Origin: Shimia sp. Alg240-R146
GTDB lineage: Bacteria > Pseudomonadota > Alphaproteobacteria > Rhodobacterales > Rhodobacteraceae
NCBI RefSeq assembly: GCF_947331465.1
Contig: NZ_CAMZOK010000002.1
Span: forward strand, 992,001-1,056,000
Reading direction: 5' to 3'
Length of the DNA: 64,000 nucleotides
Part shown: piece after piece, positions 1-8,280 of the stretch
Layout of the letters: each line of letters starts with the position of its first letter
How positions within the stretch are numbered: the stretch's first letter is position 1
Position numbers and translations under genes: made by a program
Notes under the pieces: generated by a model
Database searches by the model: none
Told to the model about the DNA's origin: nothing
The model's input: the letters and a program-made list of their open reading frames with translations, nothing else

Positions 1-1030
1 GCAGCGGCTGATACGTGCCGGGGGTCAGTTGACCATCCAGCGTTGTCATCATCGCACCGCCAATACCGCAAATCGCGGAGCCCAGCACAAATATTTGCAA
101 ATGGCGGTTGGTGACGTCCTTGCCCATCGCCTCAGCGGCGACTTCGTTGTCACGGATCGCGCGCATCATGCGGCCCCACGGGCTTTTGAGGGCAAGCTGA
201 GCCATCACAAAGATCAGAACCAGCACGACCGCAAACAAGACCGAGTAGTTGAGTTTGACAAAGATCGACGAAGCGGTTGCCACATCCATGCCAAGGCCCT
301 CGGCGCGATTGATAAAGCTAGAGCTGTTTTGCAGGTCGATCTCGTAAGGCACCGGACGGTCCAGCCCGACGACGTTTTTCACGCCACGCGCAAGCCAGTC
401 TTCGTTCTTCATCACGGCAATGATGATTTCCGCGATGCCCAACGTTGCAATCGCGAGGTAGTCAGACCGCAAACCCAACGCCGTCTTACCAATCAACCAA
501 GCCACACCGGCCGCCAACAAGCCGCCCATGGGCCAAGCCAAAAGCACGGGCAGGTTCAGCCCCCCAAGGTTGCCTTGCAGGGCAGGGTTGATCGCCTCAA
601 CCGCTTCCACACCGGGATCAAAAATACCGCGATAAAGGAAGAACCCGCCAACCAGAATGGCAATGGTCGCGATGTTGCGCGCACGGCCCACGGCCATGCG
701 CTGTCGCACCATAACCGTGCCAACAATCGTGCCTGCGCCCGCCAACAAAGCGATCACAATACGCCAGCCGCCGGCACTCCAGGCACCTTCAACAGGGGCT
801 GCGGATGTCAGAACCACAGCCAAGCCGCCAAGCGCCACAAAGCCCATGACACCAACGTTGAACAGCCCGGCAAAGCCCCATTGCAGGTTTACACCCAGCG
901 CCATGATGGCCGAAATCAGCCCCATGTTGAGAATGAGCAGAGCAACGTTCCAGCTTTGCATAAATCCGGTCAATGCGATCATCGCAAAGACCAGCACAAA
1001 AAGAGCGGTGTTTTTCACAGGTTCGCTCAT
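1..1030 (-). CDS. livM: Branched-chain amino-acid ABC transporter permease LivM (3' end cut by window edge)
   Basis: This is an inner-membrane permease that would pair with LivH to form the translocation channel of a branched-chain (or related) amino-acid importer. The frame opens with ATG at 1030 (MSEPVKNTALFVLVFAMIAL) and stays open to base 1, so the C-terminus is missing. Several hydrophobic segments are visible, and the family-typical stretch SPWGRMMRAIRDNEVAAEAM follows a long periplasmic/cytoplasmic loop. The ATG overlaps the livH stop by 4 nt (ATGA), which implies translational coupling. The real substrate cannot be told from the sequence; the name follows the operon. Long open frames on the opposite strand here are shadows. 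Confidence 0.93.
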   Translation of the reverse strand, partial: MSEPVKNTALFVLVFAMIALTGFMQSWNVALLILNMGLISAIMALGVNLQWGFAGLFNVGVMGFVALGGLAVVLTSAAPVEGAWSAGGWRIVIALLAGAGTIVGTVMVRQRMAVGRARNIATIAILVGGFFLYRGIFDPGVEAVEAINPALQGNLGGLNLPVLLAWPMGGLLAAGVAWLIGKTALGLRSDYLAIATLGIAEIIIAVMKNEDWLARGVKNVVGLDRPVPYEIDLQNSSSFINRAEGLGMDVATASSIFVKLNYSVLFAVVLVLIFVMAQLALKSPWGRMMRAIRDNEVAAEAMGKDVTNRHLQIFVLGSAICGIGGAMMTTLDGQLTPGTYQPL

Positions 1031-2037
1031 ACCGATTTCCCCTTAAACAGGCCCGTCGGCTTAAACAGCAGAACCACAATCAGGATCACAAAGCTGACGG
1101 CAAATTTATAGTCTGTGCTGAGAAGCTGCACGAGGCTGGAAGGTTCCAGACTTTCGGGCATCAAATATTTCAGCACTTTCTTCCAAGCGTAAGTGATCGT
1201 GACCTCACTAAAGGCAATCACGAACCCACCGGCGATGGCGCCCAAGGGGCTGCCAAGACCGCCGACAATCGCTGACGCAAAGATCGGCAGCAAAAGCTGG
1301 AAGTAGACAAAGGGTTTGAAGGATTTATCCAGACCGTAAAGCACACCAGCCGTCGTCGCGAGCGCCGCCACGATCAGCCATGTGTACATCACCACACGTT
1401 CTGGGTTGATGCCCGACAAAAGCGCCAGATCCTCGTTATCCGAATAGGCGCGCATGGATTTCCCAGTGCGCGTGCGGTTCAGGAACCAGAAGAGCAGAAC
1501 CACACAGATGATCGCCACCACAACCGTGATGCCTTGCGTGGTTTTGATCGCCAGACCTTCCTTAAGGCCGGTCATGGCTTTGAATTCCCGCACCGAAATG
1601 ATGAACCTCTCGCCATCTGCGAATTTCTGATCGTTCGGCCCAATGATAAAACGTACCAGACCGTTCATGATGAACATCACGCCCATCGACACGATCACAA
1701 GGATCACGGGTTTGGCCTTTTGCTCTCGGTAAAACCGATAGACCACGCGGTCGGTGATAAGCATCAAAGCCATTGTGCCAAGAATGGCAAAGGGCAGGGC
1801 GAGCAAGGCAGTCGGCAGCACCCCAAAGCTTATGCCCATCGACTGGAACCACCACGTGATCAACACGGCCAGCATAGCGCCAAACGCCATGGTGTCGCCA
1901 TGCGCAAAGTTGGAGAACCGCAGGATGCCGTAAATAAGAGTAACCCCCAGCGCGCCAAGCGCGAGCTGACTGCCATAGGCAATCGCGGGGATAATGACAA
2001 AGTTGGAAAGCGCCACAATGGCGTTGAGGAAGTCCAT
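1027..2037 (-). CDS. livH: Branched-chain amino-acid ABC transporter permease LivH
   Basis: First permease subunit of the importer, about 336 residues, with repeated hydrophobic segments. It shows the family stretch TRTGKSMRAYSDNEDLALLSGIN and a glycine-rich end GGLGSPLGAIAGG. I place the start at 2037 (MDFLNAIVALSNF) rather than three codons earlier. There the ATG shares one base with the TAA of the upstream small gene (TAATG), and the same arrangement recurs 437 bp upstream. It ends in a 4-nt overlap with livM. In most liv operons livH and livM follow the binding protein or ATPases directly; here two small secreted-protein genes separate livH from livF. Confidence 0.93.
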   Translation of the reverse strand: MDFLNAIVALSNFVIIPAIAYGSQLALGALGVTLIYGILRFSNFAHGDTMAFGAMLAVLITWWFQSMGISFGVLPTALLALPFAILGTMALMLITDRVVYRFYREQKAKPVILVIVSMGVMFIMNGLVRFIIGPNDQKFADGERFIISVREFKAMTGLKEGLAIKTTQGITVVVAIICVVLLFWFLNRTRTGKSMRAYSDNEDLALLSGINPERVVMYTWLIVAALATTAGVLYGLDKSFKPFVYFQLLLPIFASAIVGGLGSPLGAIAGGFVIAFSEVTITYAWKKVLKYLMPESLEPSSLVQLLSTDYKFAVSFVILIVVLLFKPTGLFKGKSV

Positions 2038-2477
2038 TAGGAACACACCCCCTTTGTTGTGGTGACTTCAGATTTCGCGATGACCAATGGCCCGCCACGT
2101 TGGAGTTTTTCTTCTGTTTGTCGAAATGCTGCTGCACCGTTGCGGGTGGTCACACGAACGAAACTCTGATCAAAGCCGAGATAAAGCATTTCCATGCCAT
2201 CCCACGCAGCTTCGCGGACAAACCAATAGGGGGCGATCGTTCCCCACTTTGTGCTGTCCAAACGCACGGAACCTTGAATACGAGTTGTTTTGGCGCCGCC
2301 ATTTGCAAGAACTTTCAGTTCGAAAATTGAAGACGACGGAGTGCATATGGTTCCAAACTCACATGCGGTTTGCGTTGAGCACGTAAGCAGTCGATCTTTG
2401 GCGGCACTTGCAGGCGTGGCGAGCCCAAGTGTCAGCACAAATATCAGGCGTAATGAGGCGTTGAGGAAGTCCATTAG
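2020..2477. repeat. 21-bp perfect direct repeat flanking a small gene
   Basis: The same 21 bases (GGCGTTGAGGAAGTCCATTA plus G on the plus strand) occur at 2020-2040 and at 2457-2477. Each copy contains the stop of one gene, the overlapping start of the next and the codons for MDFLNA. The 437 bp between equivalent points is exactly one gene. The arrangement looks like insertion of a gene cassette by recombination at, or duplication of, the livH start site. Confidence 0.85.
2037..2474 (-). CDS. Small secreted cysteine-containing protein of unknown function inside liv operon
   Basis: A 145-residue protein with a clear signal peptide (hydrophobic core LRLIFVLTLGLATPASAA). The mature domain starts with closely spaced cysteines (C-x5-C-x5-C, from LTCSTQTACEFGTICT) and ends KGVCS, so disulfides in the periplasm are likely. 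I do not recognise the family. Its first six residues, MDFLNA, are identical in protein and DNA to the start of livH, because a 21-bp perfect repeat covers both start sites. It overlaps its neighbours by one base on each side (TAATG). Placement between livF and livH suggests co-expression with the transporter. A role as accessory solute-binding or assembly factor is only a guess. Confidence 0.75.
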   Translation of the reverse strand: MDFLNASLRLIFVLTLGLATPASAAKDRLLTCSTQTACEFGTICTPSSSIFELKVLANGGAKTTRIQGSVRLDSTKWGTIAPYWFVREAAWDGMEMLYLGFDQSFVRVTTRNGAAAFRQTEEKLQRGGPLVIAKSEVTTTKGVCS

Positions 2478-2856
2478 CTAAACACCTCGCACTTGCCGAA
2501 ATGTCCGGCGTAAATCACCTCAGAGTTAGCGTCCTCGCTGCTTATGGTCAGCACAGCACTGTTCGGGTCTGCGTCCGCCCCTTGGGCGAAGGCTGCATTG
2601 ACGCCCAATGTAAATCGTTTGCCGTTTTCCTTTGCAACAACGGTCAAAGAGCCTTTTTCTGCCGATACAAGATGGACCGGTAACTCCTTGTCTTTCCATG
2701 AAAAAGACCCACCAAGCGGATCAAAAATCGCGACATTTGTGGTCACAGTGCAGTCCGCGTCGCCGATGCACTGCGTATCAAACAAGCAGGTGATCTTGTT
2801 GTCATCCGCAGCCCAAGCCGTAACCGGAAGCACCGCTGCTGTGGCGAGCCCAAGTG
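2416..2856. repeat. 16-bp perfect repeat in two signal-peptide coding regions
   Basis: GTGGCGAGCCCAAGTG occurs at 2416-2431 and at 2841-2856. On the minus strand it encodes LGLAT in the same frame, in the signal peptides of the two adjacent small secreted proteins. Conservation at the DNA level inside otherwise divergent genes suggests a duplication or recombination of the 5' ends. Confidence 0.75.
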
Positions 2857-2875
2857 GGGAAATTCGAATGGTCAT
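2474..2875 (-). CDS. Small secreted cysteine-containing protein of unknown function inside liv operon
   Basis: About 133 residues from an ATG at 2875 preceded by a good GAGG site that overlaps the livF stop. A start 13 codons earlier is open but lies inside livF. The signal peptide is MTIRISPLGLATAAVLPVTA, followed by AADDNK. The mature part begins with C-x5-C-x4-C (ITCLFDTQCIGDADC) and has a final Cys in GKCEVFS, the same layout as the next gene downstream. It is therefore probably a paralog, although overall identity looks low. A 16-bp perfect match encoding LGLAT is shared between the two signal peptides. Family and function are not recognised. Confidence 0.75.
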   Translation of the reverse strand: MTIRISPLGLATAAVLPVTAWAADDNKITCLFDTQCIGDADCTVTTNVAIFDPLGGSFSWKDKELPVHLVSAEKGSLTVVAKENGKRFTLGVNAAFAQGADADPNSAVLTISSEDANSEVIYAGHFGKCEVFS

Positions 2876-2879
2876 ATCC

Positions 2880-3707
2880 TCACCCCCCCAAGAACGATTT
2901 GCGGACGTCTTCATCCGCGAGAAGGTCTTTGCCGGTGCCGGTAAAGGCGTTGCGGCCTTGAACCAGCACGTAGCCTTTGTCCGCGATTTCCAGCGCCTGA
3001 CGGGCGTTTTGCTCGACCATCAGGATCGGGATGCCCGTGCGGCTGACCTCGATGATGCGATCAAACAGCTCGTCCATGACGATGGGCGACACGCCTGCGG
3101 TCGGCTCGTCCAGCATCAGAACTTTGGGCTGTGTCATCAAAGACCGGCCAACGGCCACCTGTTGACGTTGACCGCCAGACAATTCACCTGCTGGCTGATT
3201 GCGCTTTTCCTTCAGGATCGGGAATAGGTGATAGACTTGCTCCATGGTGTCCGCAAAATCGTCCTTGCGGATAAAGGCGCCCATTTCGAGGTTTTCCTCA
3301 ACCGTCATCGACGTGAAGATGTTGTTGGTCTGTGGCACAAAGCCCATGCCTTTGGCCACGCGGTTTTGCGGGCTTAGGTTGGTGATGTCCTCACCATCCA
3401 GCCGTACCGAACCTTGGCGCAGGTTCAACATCCCGAACACGGCCTTCATTCCCGTGGATTTGCCCGCGCCATTTGGGCCGACAATCACGGCAATCTCGCC
3501 CGGGTTCACGGCAATTGTGCAATCGTGCAAAATGTCCGGACCGTCTTTGCCGTAGCCGCCGGTCATGCTGTCGCCGACCAGAAAGGCGTCCGTTGTGTTC
3601 ATGTCTTTGCCAGTCCCCACGGCCGGCGTCATTTCGCCTCCGCCATTGGGATTGGTGATCGTGGCATCCTTGTTGCCGCGATCGTCTTGATACGGGTTAC
3701 CGCTCAT
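2880..3707 (-). CDS. livF: Branched-chain amino-acid ABC transporter ATP-binding protein LivF
   Basis: ABC ATPase of the importer. Walker A is GPNGAGKST, the signature is LSGGQRQQVAVGR, Walker B is VLMLDEPTAG and the H-loop region is ILMVEQNARQALEIADKGYV, all LivF-like. The start is ATG 3707 (MSGNPYQDD) with GGGG six bases upstream; the longer open frame would need a TTG. At about 275 residues it carries a polar N-terminal extension of some 45 residues (rich in G, N, D) before the nucleotide-binding fold, which usual LivF proteins of about 235-240 residues lack. Its TGA overlaps the ribosome-binding site of the next gene. Confidence 0.92.
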   Translation of the reverse strand: MSGNPYQDDRGNKDATITNPNGGGEMTPAVGTGKDMNTTDAFLVGDSMTGGYGKDGPDILHDCTIAVNPGEIAVIVGPNGAGKSTGMKAVFGMLNLRQGSVRLDGEDITNLSPQNRVAKGMGFVPQTNNIFTSMTVEENLEMGAFIRKDDFADTMEQVYHLFPILKEKRNQPAGELSGGQRQQVAVGRSLMTQPKVLMLDEPTAGVSPIVMDELFDRIIEVSRTGIPILMVEQNARQALEIADKGYVLVQGRNAFTGTGKDLLADEDVRKSFLGG

Positions 3708-3801
3708 TGCGTTCCCCTTTTTCAAAGTTGTTCATTTTTCCCCCTCGACGGCTGTTTGTTCCCGCCGTTGTGACACTTGGATTTCTACTTGGCGCAATTG
3801 C

Positions 3802-4413
3802 TTAGCCATCGCCGTCCAGCTCCAAGTTTTTCAGAAATCCGTTGTGCTTTTCAGTATGTTCGTCCCACAGAAGTCCAGTGCCGAATTGGCTTGTCTCGAC
3901 GATTACAACTCTTTGCGGGCTGATGCGCGTAACCGAAAACAGTTTTACGTGATCGGTTCCGAACGCCAGCCTGTCCCAATTACGCCCGTCGATTTGGACT
4001 GCGCGCTGTGACATGAGAGACATGCGAAGACCATCATCTCCGGTTATCCGCCTCGTTAAGTGACGACCAATCGCTTCATCGGGAAGTGTCCGATTTTCTC
4101 GGGTTTCAGTTAGTGAAGTTGCTTGGGCCAGAGTGTTGTTGTTGTCGGTGAACTCTGGCCGGGTCTGCCGAACTTTTGCTGGGTGCCGAGGCACAATTGT
4201 CCATTCATTGGGTGTCGCGCAGAACTTTCCGACAAATGCGATATCCCAGCAGTTATCGACGTGGTCATCGGCGTACCGCCAGTATCCATCGTCAAAAAGA
4301 ACAACCGTTCGAGCGTCCAGTGGCATCCGCGCAACCTCACTGCGATCCATTGCGAAAGGCTCGGATACGCCGAGCCCCAACACCAAGGCTGCCAGAACCG
4401 CAAGCCGCTTCAT
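3802..4413 (-). CDS. Secreted protein of unknown function between livG and livF
   Basis: A 203-residue protein with an N-terminal signal peptide (MKRLAVLAALVLGLGVSEPF) and a mature domain rich in aromatic and charged residues. Two cysteines lie near NCWDIAFVGKFCATPNEW. I do not recognise the family. The DGYWRYAD motif near residue 45 resembles short secreted SH3-like or YARHG-type modules, but this is weak. The start overlaps the livG stop by 4 nt (ATGA), so it is translationally coupled to the transporter ATPase. Together with the two genes downstream of livF, it makes three small exported proteins embedded in one ABC operon. Confidence 0.72.
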   Translation of the reverse strand: MKRLAVLAALVLGLGVSEPFAMDRSEVARMPLDARTVVLFDDGYWRYADDHVDNCWDIAFVGKFCATPNEWTIVPRHPAKVRQTRPEFTDNNNTLAQATSLTETRENRTLPDEAIGRHLTRRITGDDGLRMSLMSQRAVQIDGRNWDRLAFGTDHVKLFSVTRISPQRVVIVETSQFGTGLLWDEHTEKHNGFLKNLELDGDG

Positions 4414-5192
4414 GCTTCCAGCTTTTCTTTGTTCTTCAGACCGGTGCCGAGATAGGCCTCGATCACTTGCTCATTGGCCTTGATTTCATCAAGCGTGCCT
4501 TCGGCCAGCACTTTGCCTTCGGCCATGCAGATCACCGGATCACACAGGCGACCGATGAAATCCATATCGTGTTCGATCACGACAAAGGTATAATTGCGCT
4601 CTTTGTTGAGCCGGATAATCGCGTCGCCAATGGTGTTCAGCAGCGTGCGGTTCACACCCGCGCCAACCTCGTCCAAGAACACAATCTTGGCGTCCACCAT
4701 CATTGTACGGCCGAGTTCCAACAGCTTCTTCTGTCCGCCCGACACCTGACCGGCCTTGTGGTCGGAAAGATGTTCAATGGTAAGAAATTCAAGCACTTCG
4801 TCGGCCTTGGCCCGCAACGCGCGCTCTTCGTTTGCGATGCGCTTGCGACCAAACCACGTATTCCACAGCGTTTCACCAGATTGCGCGCCGGGCACCATCA
4901 TCAGATTTTCGCGACAACTCATGGAGCTGAATTCATGCGCGATCTGAAAGGTGCGCAGCAAGCCTTTGTGGAAAAGTGTGTGCGGTGGCAGACCTGTGAT
5001 GTCTTCGCCGTCCATGGTGACGCGACCGGATGTGGGTTCCAGAACCCCGGCGATCACATTGAAAAGAGTGGTTTTTCCGGCCCCGTTTGGACCAATAAGA
5101 CCAGTGATTGAGCCCGGTTCGATGCGGAGACTGGCACCGTCGACGGCGCGGAATCCCCCAAAATGTTTGTGAACGTCTTCTACGACGATCAT
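4410..5192 (-). CDS. livG: Branched-chain amino-acid ABC transporter ATP-binding protein LivG
   Basis: Second ATPase of the importer, 260 residues. Walker A is GPNGAGKTT at about residues 36-44, the signature VSGGQKKLLELGR, Walker B IVFLDEVGAGVN, and the H-loop region YTFVVIEHDMDFIGRLCD. The length matches the family (about 255). The start is ATG 5192 with a G-rich site (AGGGGGTG) just upstream. It is separated from livK by about 90 bp containing a stable hairpin, and overlaps the downstream secreted-protein gene by 4 nt. Confidence 0.94.
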   Translation of the reverse strand: MIVVEDVHKHFGGFRAVDGASLRIEPGSITGLIGPNGAGKTTLFNVIAGVLEPTSGRVTMDGEDITGLPPHTLFHKGLLRTFQIAHEFSSMSCRENLMMVPGAQSGETLWNTWFGRKRIANEERALRAKADEVLEFLTIEHLSDHKAGQVSGGQKKLLELGRTMMVDAKIVFLDEVGAGVNRTLLNTIGDAIIRLNKERNYTFVVIEHDMDFIGRLCDPVICMAEGKVLAEGTLDEIKANEQVIEAYLGTGLKNKEKLEA

Positions 5193-5235
5193 GTTACACC
5201 CCCTGCGCAGTTCATTGCCGCGCGTTATATATTGA

Positions 5236-5264
5236 AAAACAGCCCGGACAAGCCGGGCTGTTTT
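5236..5264 (-). terminator. Intergenic hairpin between livK and livG
   Basis: A perfect 12-bp inverted repeat (AAAACAGCCCGG / CCGGGCTGTTTT) with a 5-nt loop, ending in a U-tract when read from livK. Such hairpins after the binding-protein gene usually act as partial terminators or 3' RNA stabilisers, giving more binding protein than ATPase and permease. The stem is symmetrical, so it could act in both directions. Confidence 0.8.
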
Positions 5265-5285
5265 CGAGTTCGGATCAGTAAGCGA

Positions 5286-6473
5286 TTAGCGGTACTTAGC
5301 CGTGGTAATTGCGCCGCCGTCGATGACGATCTGGCGGTAGTTACCAGCCGACTCACCTGCGCCAATCAGCTCAACAGCAGTTGCACCGACATAGTCGATT
5401 TCACCGCCACCCGCGAGAATTTCCAGCGCTTTGGCCAGCTCACCAGGGAAGATCTGCTCGCCGGGTGCGTTAGCAACATCCATGACTTTGCCTTTGTAGT
5501 CAGCTGGGTCAGAAGAGCCCGCCGCCTGCATCGCCAGCATCATCAGAGCTGCCGCGTCATAGCTTTCAGGTGTGAAAGGCGAGGTTGCGTCAAACGCGCC
5601 AGCAACCAGTTCTTCGAACTTGGCGGCACCTGGGCTGTCTGTGCCAGGGTGCTGACCGGTGGAGCCTTCGATTTCGTCGCCGAAGTTCTCTTCCAGTTTG
5701 GCGCCGATCATGCCGTCAGGGAAGTGGAACGTGTCAAACGCACCGGAGTCGATCGCGGCACGAACGATTCCGGAACCACCTTGGTCCACATAACCTGCAA
5801 CGACCAGACGGTCGCCACCGGCAGAAGCCAGTGCACCAACTTCAGCCGAGTAGTCGGCTTTGCCGTCTTCGTGCGCTGCGTTGATTGTCACTGTACCACC
5901 AGCCGCTTCGAACGCAGCCTGAAACGCATCAGCAAGACCCTTGCCGTAGTCGTTGTTGGTGTAAGTAACGGCAACTTCTTTGATGCCTTCTTCGATCAGC
6001 ACTTCGGTCATCACAACACCCTGACGGGCATCCGATGGCGCGGTGCGGAAGAACAAGCCGTTGTCTTCGTTGTTGTTGTGGCTCAGGCCGGGTGAAGTGG
6101 CCGAAGGAGAGATCATCACAACACCGTTGGCCAGTGCCACGTTGTTCAGGATCGCGCCAGTTACACCGGAGCAGTCTGCGCCCATGATGCCTTTTACGCC
6201 ATCAGCGGTGATCAGACGTTCTGCAGCAGCCGAAGCGGCAGCGGCGTCAACACAAGTTGAGTCAGCGCGCACAGGCATTACAGCAGAACCGCCCAGCAGC
6301 TTGCCACTGTCGGTGACTTCTTTCATCGCCAGCTCAGCGCCGTCCGCCATGGATGGCGTCAGCGATTCAATTGGACCAGTGAAGCCCAGAATGATACCCA
6401 GTTTGATGTCTTCAGCCGATGCGGCCCCTGCGATCAGCGCGGTCGCGGCCGTCGCCATAAGCAGTTTTTTCAT
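5286..6473 (-). CDS. livK: Branched-chain amino-acid ABC transporter substrate-binding protein LivK-like
   Basis: Periplasmic binding protein of the importer, 395 residues from ATG 6473, which has GGGAG upstream; the open frame extends 26 codons further but without a site. The signal peptide is MKKLLMATAATALIAGAASA. The mature protein begins EDIKLGIILGFTGPIESL, typical of the Peripla_BP_6 / type I ligand-binding fold, with GIMGADCSGVTGAI and MISPSATSPGLS as expected. It is the first gene of the operon, divergent from the sugar dehydrogenase gene with about 155 bp between starts. The ligand is uncertain; amino acids are likely but amides or related compounds are possible. Confidence 0.92.
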   Translation of the reverse strand: MKKLLMATAATALIAGAASAEDIKLGIILGFTGPIESLTPSMADGAELAMKEVTDSGKLLGGSAVMPVRADSTCVDAAAASAAAERLITADGVKGIMGADCSGVTGAILNNVALANGVVMISPSATSPGLSHNNNEDNGLFFRTAPSDARQGVVMTEVLIEEGIKEVAVTYTNNDYGKGLADAFQAAFEAAGGTVTINAAHEDGKADYSAEVGALASAGGDRLVVAGYVDQGGSGIVRAAIDSGAFDTFHFPDGMIGAKLEENFGDEIEGSTGQHPGTDSPGAAKFEELVAGAFDATSPFTPESYDAAALMMLAMQAAGSSDPADYKGKVMDVANAPGEQIFPGELAKALEILAGGGEIDYVGATAVELIGAGESAGNYRQIVIDGGAITTAKYR

Positions 6474-6627
6474 TGTTACACTCCCTTTTCGTTTTTTAAC
6501 TGCCGAGAGCCTATGCGGGGAGATTTCAAAAGAAAAGAGGCAACTGCCCAAAACTTGATCACACGAGCCGTGCGTTTGGTGCTACCATTTTGAGAGGAAT
6601 TTTCGACCTTTGAACGGGGCATAAGTT

Positions 6628-7734
6628 ATGAATTATTTCAATCGCTTACAGCGACGTCTTGCGGTGATCATATTCGCGGCACTTATGGCGCCGGCAATGG
6701 CTGACGCAGCGGAAACAATGACCTTTGAAGCTGTGGTATCCAAGCTCAAGACACCCTGGAGTTTTGGATTTCTTCCAGACGGCGGCCTTTTGATCACTGA
6801 GCGCGGCGGAAAGCTGATCCATATCAGCCAAAACGGGACTCGGAACACGGTTTCCGGCGTGCCCAAATCACAGGCCAACGGGCAGGGTGGTTTGCTGGAC
6901 GTGTTGGTGCCTGCAGACTTCGCTCAGCGGCGTGAGATATTTCTGACTTTCTCAAAGAAGCAATCAAGCGGCGAAGGTACAGCTGTCGCGCGCGGCCAGT
7001 TGAGCGAGAACGCAAAGCGCTTGTCGAATGTGAAGGTGATCTTTGAAATTAGCGAGGGCAGCAGTGGTGGACGGCATTTTGGCAGTCGATTGGTAGAGGC
7101 CAACGATGGCGCACTTTTTGTTACGATTGGGGATCGCGGAGACCGTCCTTCTGCACAAGATCTTACCCGCCACAACGGGTCGATCTTGCGTATCACGCGA
7201 AACGGCGATCCTGCACCTGGCAATCCCTATATGGGTCACAGTGACGCTCTGGATGAAATCTGGTCCTCCGGACATCGCAATCCACAAGGTATGGCGCTGG
7301 GTCTGAACGGAGAGTTATGGGCCGTGGAGCACGGGGCCAAGGGCGGAGATGAAGTCAATCACATTAAAAGAGGCGCAAATTACGGGTGGCCGGTTATTTC
7401 ATATGGTCAGCATTACTCGGGTGCGAAAATTGGCGAAGGCACCCAGAAAGCAGGCATGAAACAGCCCGTGCATTATTGGGACCCATCTATCGCGCCCTCA
7501 GGGATGATGATTTATTCTGGTAAGTTATGGCCGCAGTGGCGTGGCCATATGTTTGTAGGCAGCCTCAAATTTGACTACATCTCAGTGTTGTGTTGTTCGA
7601 ACCTGACCGAGACAGCCCAAATCAAAGCCAAAGAGACCAAACGTGTGCGCGATATTCGTGAAGGTCCTGACGGTGGCATATGGTTTTTGTCAGAAGACCG
7701 CGGAACACTTTACCGAATGCGCCCAACCCCTTAG
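6628..7734 (+). CDS. PQQ-dependent soluble aldose sugar dehydrogenase family protein (YliI/Asd-like)
   Basis: A 368-residue exported protein of the glucose/sorbosone dehydrogenase beta-propeller family (PF07995). Members oxidise aldose sugars in the periplasm with pyrroloquinoline quinone. Signal peptide: RLAVIIFAALMAPAMADAA. Family landmarks are TPWSFGFLPDGGLLITERGG at the start, GGRHFGSRL, the YxxGHRNPQG-like stretch WSSGHRNPQGMALG, WAVEHGAKGGDEVN and NYGWPVISYG. The catalytic His is expected in the GGRHFG segment. The family also contains proteins of unknown substrate. It is divergent from livK. Confidence 0.9.
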   Translation: MNYFNRLQRRLAVIIFAALMAPAMADAAETMTFEAVVSKLKTPWSFGFLPDGGLLITERGGKLIHISQNGTRNTVSGVPKSQANGQGGLLDVLVPADFAQRREIFLTFSKKQSSGEGTAVARGQLSENAKRLSNVKVIFEISEGSSGGRHFGSRLVEANDGALFVTIGDRGDRPSAQDLTRHNGSILRITRNGDPAPGNPYMGHSDALDEIWSSGHRNPQGMALGLNGELWAVEHGAKGGDEVNHIKRGANYGWPVISYGQHYSGAKIGEGTQKAGMKQPVHYWDPSIAPSGMMIYSGKLWPQWRGHMFVGSLKFDYISVLCCSNLTETAQIKAKETKRVRDIREGPDGGIWFLSEDRGTLYRMRPTP

Positions 7735-7772
7735 AGTTTCAAAGTAATCATTTGACCAAATTGGAAATTCCC

Positions 7773-8192
7773 ATGTTCAGACTTCTTGCCGTGATACTGG
7801 CCAGCGCCCTTTTGATGCCAAACACCGGCGGTGCACAAACAAATCTGCGCACGCAGTTCAACGAGGGTCTGGCCAATTTCAACGAATTGGTGATGCAACG
7901 AAAAATTGGCGACGCCATTGACCTGATCCGGACCGATCTCAATATGAGCGCGGAGGAGCGCGAGGCCATCAACAGCCAGATGCAGCAGTTCTTTGAAGAG
8001 GATTTTGTTGGCTCAGCAACCGTTCGGTCACAGGCGCTCAAAAACGGGTTCCGCCAAGAATTGTTGTCCTATTGGACCGGCGACGGCGATTATCTTTACA
8101 TCTACATTTTCATGCACGCGCGCGAAAACCGCCGCAAAGTTTTGGACATCAAATATGATTTGGATTTCCACGACCTGAACATGTTGTTTTGA
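7773..8192 (+). CDS. Small secreted protein of unknown function (paralog of next gene)
   Basis: A 139-residue protein with a signal peptide (MFRLLAVILASALLMPNTGGAQ). The body is mostly helical, then carries FFEEDF, a basic stretch, LLSYWTGDGDYLYIYIFMHA and KVLDIKYDLDF. I chose ATG 7773 because it opens the signal peptide; earlier in-frame starts lie within the dehydrogenase gene. It lies 38 bp after the sugar dehydrogenase and 88 bp before a similar gene, so the three may be co-transcribed. It aligns by eye with the following protein in length, in the F-x2-DF motif and in the WxGxxxYLxxYxxxH-like block. No known family recognised. Confidence 0.72.
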   Translation: MFRLLAVILASALLMPNTGGAQTNLRTQFNEGLANFNELVMQRKIGDAIDLIRTDLNMSAEEREAINSQMQQFFEEDFVGSATVRSQALKNGFRQELLSYWTGDGDYLYIYIFMHARENRRKVLDIKYDLDFHDLNMLF

Positions 8193-8280
8193 TCAAGCGA
8201 GCCATCTCAGAAACGAAAGAAATGCCCGGGCCACGGACTAGTGACTTTGAAGGGCACCTCAAAACCAAGGAACGAAGATT

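Noticed and set aside
29-1111. Long plus-strand open frame of 360 codons
   Set aside because: It is antisense to livM, whose product has clear membrane helices and family motifs. The predicted product is His/Arg/Gln-rich, typical of a shadow frame.
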